Below, one piece after another: positions 35,783 to 47,229 of a stretch of DNA of 64,000 nucleotides (positions are counted from its first letter, which is position 1; the number at the start of each line of letters is the position of its first letter). A model generated the notes under the pieces. That model saw only the letters and a program-made list of their open reading frames with translations. It was not told the origin of the DNA and did no database searches. Origin of the DNA: Argopecten irradians (Eukaryota > Mollusca > Bivalvia > Pectinida > Pectinidae); assembly GCF_041381155.1 (NCBI RefSeq), contig NC_091147.1, positions 27,125,849-27,189,848 on the forward strand. Direction: 5' to 3'. Both the position numbers and the translations under genes were made by a program.

Positions 35783-37574
35783 TCAGTTTCTTCTGCTTCT
35801 CTTTCTTTGGTTTCTAATTTTTCTTTGGAGATAAGTTTGCAAGGAACCCAATTTGCTTTGGTCTATGCCTTCTGGTGTTAAGGGAAATAATCCTGAACGC
35901 TTAAACGCATGGGCGGCGTTAGAAAGTGTGGGCACATGTCTCCCAAGATTGCTTGAAGACTTTTGGGAAGTCATGCTTTGTGAAAGCCTTTCCAAGATTA
36001 TCCATTTGCCATTGCTTGACATTTCCTCTCCATGCTGATTTCATTGGTGAGAAAAAGCCGACGTCACACGCCTGCATTACATGGGTAGCGTTTGGCAAAA
36101 GGCAGTACAGAATAATATGATTTTCAGCACAAAATCTGGCTGCTTCCGCCGTCATATGAGTACTGTGGCCGTCCACAAACAGAATCACAGGCTTTTCAAT
36201 GGTCTTTTCCTCAACGAAACTGTTGAACACGGCCAGAAATCGTTGTCCCGGGTATACAATTAACGGAGCGACGTAATCCCCGAGAGCATTGAAACATGCC
36301 ATAACAGTAATTTGTTGTTTGCTGTTAGACACGACTTGGTAAACATGTTTTGCGCCTGTTTGAGATAAAACCTTGCCCGACTTCATGCATAAAGGAAAAC
36401 CGGACTCGTCGGCGTTGAATAACCGTCTTGGGTTCTTAATAAGAAGTTCCCAGTTTTTTTGAATTTCTTTTTCCAAAAAGGAAAAAAAGGGCCAATCATA
36501 ACCACGCCTTGTGCCATTGGGCATTGAAATTGCAAGCGGCGCCTCCGTGTCCAATTGCCTTGGAATTCTTTCCGACAGCTCTGGTAGTGGCTTTTTCATG
36601 GCCCTGCAGGTAGGGCGTTAGAAAATGTACCCTGCTGCCCCCTATTGCATGATCCGAAAAAGGCCGAACTAAATTTAGATCTTATCTTTTACCACTTCTT
36701 CCAAACTGACTTTATCTTTTCCTAAATGCCTCCCTTGGCAACGCCTCAGCTATTGGCCTTGAATTGAGCGTTCGAGCACCCTGTTGCTAGGAAGTGGCTC
36801 TGGGATTTTCTGGTCCCCCTGGCCGAGACACAGGAACAACCAAAGTCCTATAAAAGTGGTATGTATTCCTGCACCTAGCTTAAGCGTTCAGCATACAGGG
36901 AGTGGGACGACTGGTTCGCCCGTTGTCAGTATGAATGTGTACCGGGTGGGGTGTGGTGGTGCTTGGTGTCTTCGGCGGCATGCTTCAGTGATTATAGCAC
37001 CATAAAAAGGGCAACAGTTTCCACTATACAAGAAGACACAACAGCGGAACATACCGCAGTCGTCCAAGTACACTCACCTCGCACAACATACACGCAACAC
37101 ACCGCATACATTTTTGGGGAGGCCGTCCTTACAATGACCATAGCTGATTAATAGGGACGATTAAAATAATCCAAACAAAACAAACAAATTCATGAATGCC
37201 GTTTGTACCATTCATTAACCAGGCAAGTTGTCTTTGAATGGTGTGTTTTCCTTCCATCCAGATTCATAATTCGTTTAACCTCAAAGCACAGTTCTTTCCT
37301 GGTTATAGGATACCCTATTTTTCCGTAATGAGGTTGGCGTAATTTACCAGAGTGCTCTCTTCTGTCTTCGTTAACACAGGCTTCGGGCCAGGTTTTGTTG
37401 GTTCCAAAGGGACCCTGTTTGCCAGCTTGTCTAGAAGGGTTGTTTTAGGAACAGAGTATGTCCTAGATGCCATTGATTTCCCCATCCCGTTTTCTTACAG
37501 CTTCAATTGCTAAGGCCAATATTTTCAGGCGAGTATTGAACCCGTTTCTTCTTCACAGAGAGTTGAGATGCCAT
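35783..37574 (-). pseudogene. pogo/Tigger (DDE_1) transposase pseudogene split by a SINE
   Basis: The start is ATG at 37574 (MASQLSVKKKRVQYSPEN). In successive frames follow LALAIEAVRKRDGE and MASRTYSVPKTTLLDKLANRVP (psq-type helix-turn-helix), then EKxGYPITRKELCFEVKRIM and WYKRH (CENP-B-type DNA-binding half). A SINE (36600-37188) interrupts. Beyond it the frame 36599-35919 gives LPELSERIPRQLDTEAPLAI, FNADESGFPL (first Asp), VILFVDGHSTHMT (second Asp) and MQACDVGFFSPMK (third Asp). A frameshift near 35925 leads to NAAHAFKRSGLFPLTPEGI and a stop at 35783. All three catalytic acids survive, but at least four frame breaks plus the insertion make it non-functional. Confidence 0.88.
36600..37188 (+). 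mobile_element. SINE family I, full-length copy inside the Tigger pseudogene
   Basis: The 5' end is GGCCCTGCAGGTAGGGCG and the 3' end AACAAAACAAACAAA, flanked by a TTCAT target duplication (36595-36599 and 37189-37193). It is the same element as 60103-60635, with extra small insertions. The minus transposase frame resumes across it, so the SINE came later than the transposon. Confidence 0.88.
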
Positions 37575-37749
37575 TTCTAAGAGAAAGAGAAAATAAAGTT
37601 GAAAAGTAAAATTTAAACTAAAACGTTTGAATATTTTTATCAGTAAAACACATGCACAAAATTTCTTTGTCTTAATTCGCTCAACACCAGTCAAACTATC
37701 CGAACAAATTCACAGATTTAAAACATATTTCATATACTGGTACATGTAC

Positions 37750-37850
37750 ATGTACATGCAGACATGTCAGAGGTCACCTGTCCGATCACGTGGGTTTCCC
37801 GGGTTACTCTTGTTTCCCTCGCACAGTAAGACCACTCGCGCTCTTCCATC
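37750..37850 (-). repeat. Fragment of a SINE-like repeat
   Basis: The stretch CACGTGGGTTTCCCGGGTTAC to CACAGTAAGACCACTCGCG resembles a reverse-oriented piece of the CCGGAGTA(C/T)CC(G)GG(A)GAAAACC module also seen at 38215-38270 and 43050-43110. Short and diverged. Confidence 0.4.
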
Positions 37851-38214
37851 CGATCCAAATAGAAGAGATTTATTTAAGCTGTATAGCTTGTTTCGCAATT
37901 GTGTTGTAAAAATAAATAGTTTATATTATACATGCAGACAAAGTTTCTTGAAAAATATGTAACACGAAGGCAAAAACAACAGTTTGCAATTATTAAAAAT
38001 TATTTTTGGAACGTTCAGTATCAAATTATTATACTAACTGTACTAAAGGAAATTGTAATTAAACGAATATATTCTTTATCTTAAATTTCTATAGCTGTAA
38101 TGGTTTTCACATATATCAATAAATATTCAAAGGCCACCTTGTGATGAGCCTCCGTTGAAAAAAAGAGTTTTTTTTAAAATGATTTTATATGTCCATTTTC
38201 ATTAAGGACGTGCC

Positions 38215-38270
38215 AGTTTGTCGGAAGCCGGAGTATCCAGGGAAAACCACCGCACAAGTCTTTGAAAAAG
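38215..38270 (+). repeat. SINE fragment (CCGGAGTATCC module)
   Basis: GTGCCAGTTTGTCGGAAGCC, GGAGTATCCAGGGAAAACCA. The same module appears, better preserved, at 43047-43110. Only this part remains. Confidence 0.5.
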
Positions 38271-38685
38271 AATACTAAGACAAGAAAATATAAATTGTTG
38301 GGGCTAAGCATGAGGTTACAACACGGAAAAACGTCCCCTAATGTAATCTATGTTAAACAGTGTTCAACTTAATGTCGCTAGTTTATCCGTCATGTGCAGT
38401 GATCGTCAACTACCGTTGCCTAATAAATATAATTTATTTAGGTCGATGCAGGGGAATCATAATAAACGACCCGAATTATTAAAAAAAATAACATTATTTT
38501 ATTAAATGAAAAGGATGGTAATAAGTGTATTATTAAACTGAAGCTAAAATATTATACATTGTAGTTTATACGGTCTCTGCAAAGTTATCAATCTCAACAC
38601 CCATTTTAAAACTAAAAATTTGTTTCGGATTTGTAGTGGACCTTTACTTGAGAAAAAAAAATGAAGAAAATTAAAAACAAAATTT

Positions 38686-38762
38686 AACCGGAGTGATTTG
38701 AACCCTACGTGAGACCTACTAAAACTATTCTGTGCTAACCATTACACCAATGTTCACCGGAT
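38686..38762 (-). repeat. tRNA-like (Gln/Glu-type) relic or SINE head
   Basis: On the minus strand TTGGTGTAATGGTTAGCAC matches the D-arm/A-box of metazoan Gln/Glu tRNAs, and GGGTTCAAATCACTCC matches the T-arm/B-box at correct spacing. CCGG ends can pair, but the anticodon stem does not form and the acceptor stem has a bulge. It is therefore a tRNA-derived relic, not a working tRNA. Confidence 0.5.
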
Positions 38763-38823
38763 ACTAACTGCAGTAAATACATTGTATATATATGTTGCGC
38801 AGTACAATCTGTATCACTAGCTA

Positions 38824-39258
38824 ACGGTCGATAATACACGGAGATTGTGATTTCGTCAGGGTATTATCGACCCTTCTATTTTTTGGTATCTGAGCTACCT
38901 GCCCATGTTTTCTTTGAATATTTCAAAAATACCTGTCAGTTATCACTGATTGAACACAAAATTGAAGCTGTAAACGATTATACAGTTTGAAACAAGCATA
39001 TTTGATTTTATCTTACCTCTTAAATTCTCCTATAACGGTTCGTTATTTTGAATATTGCGCTGCAAGTCACTTCGATCAATCGGACCTCATCGTAGTGTCA
39101 AGACTCCCAGGAATGTAAGGGAAAAAGCATGATATTCCGAAAGGAATGGTCTACCTGATGAAAACGATTGAATGACAAGATAACGCTCATTAAGACTTAA
39201 ATCAAGTTTTAATCAGAAAAATGGTCGGTAATACACGGAGGTCGATAATACCCCAGTA
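38824..39258. repeat. GGTCGATAATAC motif cluster, possible foldback element
   Basis: GGTCGATAATACAC at about 38826 is matched by its complement GTATTATCGACC at about 38862. Related copies GGTCGGTAATACAC and GGTCGATAATACCC lie at about 39225-39255. This may be a small inverted-repeat transposon, but ends and target duplication are not resolved. Confidence 0.35.
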
Positions 39259-39259
39259 T

Positions 39260-41380
39260 GCTCTAGCTATTTAAAAAAAGATGGAAAAATAATCAGATCA
39301 TGGTTAATAAAGTTTCCAGTTGGCAATGAACATTTTGGAGATAAACTTTACTCTCTAATCACAAACTTGTTTTTTAGAAAACATTACTAGTCATGATTAC
39401 AAGCTGAATAGCGTACATCACAAGACTGGTGTAGCAGACGACATGAATGTCAGTCGTTTCACAACAAGATTGGGCCGTTCAGTCGACATGTCCCAGACGT
39501 TCCGCCCTATAGCTAATTAATATTCTACATTTAAAATTAAAAATTATAAATTTTATAATCAATTCATTTTGATATTTAAATAATACAAATGTATTCATTG
39601 AGATTAACACACTATTATATTTTGAACATCTTTGATCTAAATTCCGAAATGTCTATGTTTTTACTGTTTCCGACTTTCAATTCGACCCAGACTTTCCGCC
39701 TCATGCTTTTTGAACATTCAACATTTCTTTTGATTATTTTTTTTTAATTTCTTATTTTATTATTTTTTAAAAAATACAAATATATTCATTAAAATTAATA
39801 TACTGTAGTTTTACCATTCACTATTTTGGTATTAGGTCGAAACGTCAAATTTATTTTTATTTTGGGGACTAAGTGTCGTTAATGATGCGAAAGTCTGTGT
39901 ATCTTCCAAATCAAATGAACGCTTCAAATAAAGAGCAATTGACCAATCCCCAATCGGAGCTAAGCTCCGCCCACTTTCCCGAAGCATGGTTACTGTTGCT
40001 AGGTCGGACAAACACTGAGGAAAGATGGCGGATGCTGCGATAATCCGTGCAGCAACTTGAAGGATCTTCCGCACGACTTTTCTTTAAAAGTATTCAAACG
40101 AATCCATCAGTTTAAAATCAACACAATAGGCTCCAATGGGGTTTCAAATATTTTATCGAGGGGTATCTTGGGAAAGTTAAACTAACAAAACCAGCATCGA
40201 TGAACTGCCAGTTTTCGCTAACAAAACCAGCATCGATAAACTGTCAGTTTCGGAGCCAACGAAACAAATGACCAGCCGCATCTGCTGCATCTCGACATAA
40301 ATACAGTGAGGATATCTTTATCTATTTGCCCATGTGTGTTGCAGACCAAGTAAAAAAAACTTTAACTGTATATGCAGGCTTTCCATGTGTATTTATAAAT
40401 GTTTACAAACATTACCTTACCTTTGGCTCCGCCCCCCTCGCTCGAATGACAGACAGTTCCGAACGCAACTACTCAGCGATACGTAGCCGTCAGGAAGTAC
40501 TTCGTCTACAGTAAACACGGCTTGAACGAATCAAGGAAATACATGTATTATCATAAAGGATAGCTATCAGGTTCATTATTACTGCAAACACAAGGCAGTC
40601 GAATTGAATAAAAAAACTCACTTGATCTACTGGTAAGTGTTCGTTATAACCGTGGTTTACTCTTGACGTAGTACTCGTCAGTTGAGTCACAGGAGTTACC
40701 TCGTGATACATATGTATAACTAACTCGGGTCATAGCTTCTTGTATTAGCTCCTATGTTATTTCTCTCGTAAATTCTTGAGCTTGTCTCAAGCACAAGTTC
40801 TGATAGCAACTGCAGTCTTACAATGTAGTCTTAGCGACAGTGCTCATACATCTCATGATCAGATAAAAACAATGAAACCAACTCTAATAATACACCATAA
40901 ATTGCTTTATTTTGCAGCCTTAAATTTTTCTTGAAATCTTGCAATAAAGAATATAGAATGCCCAATAATGGTATAATATTATCATATAACACATCAGTTA
41001 AATAATACTTATAACCTGTGATGATGAGAAGATAGCTGTTTTGATTTTTTGAGAAATGTTTTGAACTGTACAACATCAGTTTAAAGAATTCTCTGTTTAG
41101 AATGTAAAGAAATTACAGAAGTTACAGTATTATGTCAACATGTATACAGTTTATACTGTGTTGTAATTTTGAAATCATTTTCATAAAATATGCTTTTAAG
41201 TAAAAGCATCATGAGCATATGATTGTAACCTCAGACCTGCAAATTTATGTTCATTAAATGTCTTCTTACAGCAGGGGAAAATGGCATGTTATCATTGTTA
41301 TGACCTTTTCTACATTTACTTTTGATATCAAAATTTTACGTGTACATAAAATGAACACAAAATTATACCAAAATTGTGTA
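39260..41380. other. Intergenic, mostly unassigned
   Basis: Frames at 39832-40074, 40490-40711 and 40831-41076 have no domain. A 33-bp direct repeat (AACAAAACCAGCATCGAT(G/A)AACTG) lies at about 40185-40250. AAGATGGCGG at about 40023 is a YY1-type word near GC-rich GCTCCGCCC and CCAAT words, so a promoter is possible, but no gene start can be tied to it. Confidence 0.3.
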
Positions 41381-41389
41381 ATGAATTCC

Positions 41390-42255
41390 AGAGATGAACT
41401 TGAGATTACACTCCTCAATCTCCGAATTAATGTTAAATCATTTGTCGGTCATGATGCCATCCATATCATGTAGGTATCTCTCCATAACAAGCTTTTTCAG
41501 CATTTCCCGACACCCTGACTGGTTGAATATTTCCTTGTTAGACATAAATTCATCAAATAACACAGGTATAAAAATAATTGAACCTCTTGGATCACATGCC
41601 ACAAGACTCTTAAGTTCAATGTGTTTGTAGACTTATAATACGAGTGGGTTTTGAATACGCAGACAATGATGTTGGTTTAGAAATCTTTATTTCTGTGCAA
41701 TCAAATACAGCAAATGTGGTTGGAAACTCCAGCTGATGAACTTTGGGCATGTGTTCATATATAACATCTCTTGATGGCCAGATAGAAAATTCTCCACATC
41801 ATAAATACAAGTAATCCATCCAGTTGGGAACAATACACTTGCAGTTTGGTTTCTAATACCAAATCTGTAACCAAGATTTCTTATAATCAAAGTCGTGACG
41901 GACTTTCAATATAACTACATGTAATAACAGTTGATTTTCAAGACAGTGACATAACTTCTTTCTGTCTATTGGTAGGCAAGTTGATAGAATATTCTGCAAC
42001 ATCTGATACAAAAAAAGTTCACAATATAATCATACTGTTGTGTTGTAAATCCAGTGTAGTATCTGAACTGCTCCTGATTTGTCTCAAGTTCATGAACATT
42101 AAAATGATGTTATTGCTTGTCAGTTTGAACTGAAGAGCTGGAAAATTTTCTCTGTAATGTTTGGTATCTGCATAGAGTGTCAAAAAAGATTTTTCCTGTC
42201 TATGTTGGATGTTCTCTTAATTGCCAAATTACAAAACGTCCATCGGAACACACCT
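41390..42255 (-). pseudogene. DDE_Tnp_4 (Harbinger/IS4EU-like) transposase pseudogene
   Basis: On the minus strand, in shifting frames, I read YYTGFTTQQYDYIVNFF, LPIDRKKLCHCLENQLLLHV, then GYRFGIRNQTASVLFPTGWI (helix-turn-helix), FAVFDCTEIKISKPTSLSAY (first catalytic Asp), LKSLVACDPRGSIIFIPVLF and MSNKEIFNQSG, and IMTDKxFNI, where a stop replaces the Gly of the usual ADKGF (second Asp). This order matches DDE_Tnp_4 transposases of THAP-bearing elements. Several frameshifts and stops make it dead. The shorter frames here (41687-41890 and the plus frames) are parts or shadows of it. Confidence 0.7.
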
Positions 42256-43046
42256 GAAATCAAATGAAGAGACATATCATATATATATATATAAATAATT
42301 CCATAAACTCAAAACAATGCTTCTTAGTTCTTGACACTAATCTCTCATATAGACCTTTTGAAAATCAAGACATTGTATATGAAGTTTTATTTGTCCTCAG
42401 CATATATTATATAACATTTTGCATTGGTTAGTTTATATTAAAGCCTTGAAAGTCTGTTTGGTCAATACAAATAATTAGTTTAAATAATTTTAAAAGACTT
42501 ATTAACATAAAATTATACTGTAAACCCTTGTTTTCATTTCTTTTTCAAACATTGATATTTATTCGTTAACAGTCTCAGCCTCTCCAAAGGAAGTTGGGAT
42601 GGGGTCGCTTCATTTGAGCCTTGACATTCTTTTAATTTCAGACTCTCATATATAATTTTTATCTCAAAACTTAACATTAACATATGCACTGCTGACAAAG
42701 TAAACATATACATGAAATTTAAAATAAAGGCATCTATTTGTGGAATATTAAGAAAACAATCTGGATTCAAGCACAAGTAAGAAAATTTTTACAATTATCT
42801 TCAAAAAGTGTTCCAATGTTGGTAGCGTCACGTTACTCCTATATAGAAACAAAATTGATTTGTTTTCTATGCATCCATACACTTGCGGCTGCAGTACTTA
42901 ATAAGAAATTTGATAAACTCATTAAATAATTTGACATATTAAATTATTACATACATGTATAATTGTAAGACCTCTACAGACACTTTAGCCCTTCAAATCT
43001 TGATTTCAAGTAATAATACAAGTATAATTATAGCGTAAATTGGGGG

Positions 43047-43180
43047 CCGTGCCAGGTTTGTTGGTGGATGAAAGCTGGAGTACCCCGGAGGAAAAGTACC
43101 TCACAACTGCCCCTCATGGTATTCGAACTTGAGACCCAGAGACGAAGGGATTGTGGAATATATTGGGACATCTTCAATCA
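43047..43180 (-). mobile_element. tRNA-derived SINE fragment
   Basis: On the minus strand it contains CTCTGGGTCTCAAGTTCGAA (B-box GTTCGAATACC) followed by ATGAGGGGCAGTTGTGAGG and the CCGGGGTACTCC module. It shares the 'ctctggg..gttcaaat' B-box context with the intact SINE at 63703. The A-box side is eroded. Confidence 0.6.
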
Positions 43181-43293
43181 CTCGGACATGTACAAATACT
43201 ACAATGGAGGTACAACTTCTCACTGATGTGAATGTGTTGTTGTAGCCTGTACACATAATAACTGATACTTTGTAATGCATTGTATCAATTTAC

Positions 43294-43406
43294 CTTTCCT
43301 GTTTAACTGATGGTGGAAAAATGATTTTTCCTCTTAGGTGGTTGACGCACAGGGTGTGAACCGAGTTTGTGTCTCTGCTATTAGGACCATGCCCGCCATG
43401 GAAGTG
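43294..43406 (-). pseudogene. THAP-zinc-finger-like exon remnant
   Basis: An AG acceptor (CATATCAG) precedes HFHGGHGPNSRDTNSVHTLC, which resembles the C-terminal half of a THAP domain (HF-x-GG-x-P..). A GTAAAT donor follows at 43293. The preceding Cys pair would be in an upstream exon that I cannot find. It is probably the N-terminal part of the same decayed THAP/DDE_Tnp_4 element as 41390-42255, although the phases do not join cleanly. Confidence 0.45.
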
Positions 43407-43409
43407 CTG

Positions 43410-46400
43410 ATATGAAACAAAATGTATTACAATAATTATTATTACTTTAAATTAATGGAGTCAATAAATATGCATACTTAAAAAAACCTTGTCCCACATG
43501 TTTGTTAGATCTTTGTAACAGCGACCCCGTGTTGGAGTATCGGTGTATAGTATAAAAATAATAATAAAAAAAAATCACAAAATATTTGGTCCAAACTCAC
43601 GCTTACATGTATAGAAGATGTACGGTATATTTCTCATAGTTGTATATAGACCCCATTTTTAATTTGTAATCCTAAATTAAGAAACAAAAATGCAGACTTC
43701 AGTCAAAATCTAAGTTTTTCCTCTTTATGATTGACTGGGTCAATGTTTCGTGAAATCGGGGGTCAGGTCATCTTATATACTAAAACCCCTATATAACATA
43801 TAAAATGCATGCGCTGGGTCTGTGTTTGTCTGAATTTACATGTCCCTGTGTCAAGTACTGTTATGTAGCCTTTAGTGAAATGTTGCTGTTATGACTTTTG
43901 ACAGTCTAGCTATGAGACGTGATAGCAAGTACGTTTCTGTGCTGAAAGATACTCTTGTAAAATCCTTGTTAATTTTTCCTACAGTTATTCTCAAAACGTG
44001 TTTCAATATTGATTATTAACCCGCATATATCAGCCAACCCCCCCCCCCCCCCCTCTTAAACTAAATACATTTTCACGGGGTAAGTAAACTTAAATGTGCC
44101 ATGTGATCATTGATTGCTGAAGTCTATTTCAAGTTACATGTGCATTAATTCCTCAACCATAACTTCATATTCTCTATACCTGCTTGAAATCGAAATCGCA
44201 CGTAGGCCACTAGTGTCCACTGTTGATTGATCTGCATGAAGGCTATCTCGTACATAGTACGCCTACTCACTGATCAAGCTACCTGTCGTCTGCTCGTTCA
44301 CCGACTGGTCACGTTTTTTGCATTGATTCACTACTTTTATATCGTTTTCGTACTTATATCTCTAAATAAGCTATATCACTATTCTTATTCTATACACTTT
44401 GAAATTAATTAAAAATAATTTTAAAAAAACTTACGAAAACGTACCTTTGAACAAACGTGGTTTGTCGATTTTTGTCAACATCCAGCTAAAACGTGGGAGT
44501 CTGTTACATGTGCGAATCCACCTCAACATCGATAAATGTTGCTCTTACTTTACATCTCTCACGACGCTGACGGATACTGAATTGTCAATTGCACTGAGCT
44601 TCTGCCAGATGAAGACTACATTCGTCGGCTCATAAAAGCGTTTGAATCGCTTAATTATATAATGAGCTGACTTAAAAGCATCGCAATCACGCTGATGGGA
44701 TTTTTTACAGTGGGTAAAAAATGGCGGCCGCAAACTGAAGCTGTCAGTCTGTATGATTGTATTTGGAAAATTATGTTTTTACTTGTATTTTCATGTATGT
44801 GTTACCTTAGAAGTGCTTCGCACTTCGTGCCGGCTGCGCCCTTATAACTTTTGAACTTAAAAAAAATATGTTAAAACCAAACATTAGCCAATATGTTATT
44901 TTGATATGAATAATTGAGTGTATTGCGCATAACTAGTAATTTCCAGACTTTTCAAAACGGAATTTATAAACAAAGCGGAACAGGTGACATCTAATTATAC
45001 GTAATTCTTTGGAACGGTAATTGCACCATTTTAATTAGCAATACTTTTTAATGAACTTGCAATAGTCAGTGTTAAAAGTTACTTTTGAATAATGATTCCT
45101 TTGATAATTTTAATCTGGTTTTGGTTTTATTTGGTATTATGTGTGGTATGACCCAACAATACTTTCAAGTTGACTCTACCCATTCCATTAAACAAAAGGG
45201 CCTTCCAGGAACAGTATGGAGTTCTCCTCTTACAGTTTTTTTAATAGAGGTTTTTTATGTTGCCATATTTATTTACATATCAATGTTTATACATTGCATG
45301 ATTCGTAATGAGTGAGATCAATGTTGTTGAAATCTATATAATGTGTTGTTTATTATATATATATATATATATGTATTTGGTATTTACAAAAACAGAAAAA
45401 CAACCACACAGAATATATTTTTTTCTATTTACTGAAGGGGCGACCTTAGTGTTCTAAATAAAGCAAAATCTGATTTTTTTCATGTTTTTTTCTGGGCTCC
45501 AAAGTCAACATTTGAGTTCAGTTTTAGACATTTTTACTTTGTTTATAGGTACCATATATGCTTCTCGATGATATAAACATGTCTTAAAGTGTGAGGAATG
45601 ATCACAGGAGAGCAGGGAAAAAAAAACATTAAAAAATCATGAAATTTGTTTTATTGACAACGTTAGTGATGTCGTCAGTCTTCAATCATCAGACATATTA
45701 CTATGTTTTCCTTCTTTTGTTTTTGTAGACAAAGTCATAAAGTTACTTTTGCCTATAGTTCTCTTGAATCAATATTAAGTGTTTTTATCTGTTATCCAAC
45801 AGGTCTTATTAGGATATGGTGTTGTCCGTCCCGTTTGTGGACAGATGCTTGTCATCGCTTTAGTAGCCATATTTATTATCGGATCAAAATTTGCAGGCAA
45901 GTTCGTCTTGGTCTTACCTCAAGCCCTTATTGAAAATGGACATCATAGGTCAAAACTGTCAAGGTTACCATTGCTTAAACTAGAACAAACAGTGGATTAT
46001 GCAAAGTTGAGTCAGAATCAAACAAGGAGTTATTATGTGACCACAGGTCATGGTTATAGGGTCAAAGGTCACTGTTCCTAAAGACAGATTTACATCAAAT
46101 TGTCTGCTCCTGGTGAGTATTTTTGTTATAACATTATGAAGCAAAGTTTTGTATGAGAATAAAAAATGTCAAGGTCATTGTTACTAAAAAGTAACTAAAA
46201 GTTAGCCAAATCATTGGTTCTCCTCCACAATCCGTGAGTTATTATAGGAAAATCCAAGCATGGACGCCTATTAAAAATATGGTACGTTAAAGGTCAAGGT
46301 AAAAAATTATGCGGGAAATTATTATTTTTACAGTACATTTACCATTAACTTATCTACTATCCAAATGGACATTGTATTTAATTCCAACATCAAGATATTT

Positions 46401-46985
46401 AAGGACGCGTGAGTATATTTTCTCAAAATGAATGCATTCATCTGATGATCATGGTTACCCAGTGGACATCTACACTATTTGTGATACATTACATTTTTCA
46501 CTGCTTAGTAAAATAAAATTACTTTTTTTTCGGAGGAACTTTGACGCTTGCGTTAATAGTTTTCTTGTTTGGTATGCGGATAATTATAATAAATGAGGCA
46601 TGGAAAGCGACTTGAGAATGTGATATATGTAAAGTGATGGTTGACGCAAGGTCCCTTGATGTAAGGAGTACATAAATCCCCCCGAACATTCGTACAAAGG
46701 GGAAGGTGCAGTAAGTGCGAATAATGGGCACGAAACATTTGAAAATAAACCAGAATAAAAAAAAATTCTCTTTGCTATTATATTTGTTATTAGAAAACAC
46801 TATACTAATTTACAATTAAAAATAGTCCAATCCGTGTGTTTCAAGGGTTTTGGTTATGCCCGAGTCTGGTATAAAGATGTGTACAAATTGCCAGGCCAGC
46901 TGCTAGGCAACAACATGTACAGAATGCTTATTTGAAACTTTGCTTTTTATTAAATATATACAATTTAGGTAAAACATCTTTAATT
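43410..46985. other. Intergenic with simple repeats
   Basis: Contains a C homopolymer (about 44039-44053), an (AT)n microsatellite (about 45354-45373), and a hairpin-rich AAGTGCTTCGCACTT stretch (about 44811). GGTCAAGGTCA(C/T)TGTTACT-type words at about 45955-46190 are intronic-repeat style. AAAAATGGCGGCCGC at about 44726 is a YY1/initiator-like word. The frames at 44545-44733 and 45703-46081 lack domains. Confidence 0.35.
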
Positions 46986-46995
46986 AAAGGGAGTC

Positions 46996-47229
46996 TGGGT
47001 GGGCGTGTGTTGCTTGGTTTCTTTGGCGGCATACTTCATTGATATAGCACCGCACTTTAAAAAGGGCAACAGTTCCACTATTCAAGAAGACACAACATGA
47101 ATGTACCGCAGTCTCCCAAACATGCACCTCGCACAACATACACGCAACACACCACATACATGGGAGGCCGTCCTTACATGACCATAATTGTTAAATAGGA
47201 CATTAATTAATCAAACAAACAAACAAAAA
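46996..47229 (+). mobile_element. SINE family I, 5'-truncated copy
   Basis: Matches only the 3' half of the family, from GGGCGTGTGTTGCTTGG through GGGAGGCCGTCCTTACATGA to AATCAAACAAACAAACAAA. Several substitutions relative to the copy at 60103. Confidence 0.85.

Noticed and set aside
38686..38762. Functional tRNA-Gln/Glu
   Set aside because: A- and B-boxes fit but the anticodon stem cannot form and the acceptor stem is bulged.
45703..46081. Plus-strand frames with a hydrophobic start
   Set aside because: Overlapping frames without a domain; the region carries GTCAAGGTCACTGTTACT-type words that recur at about 46165 and look repeat-derived.
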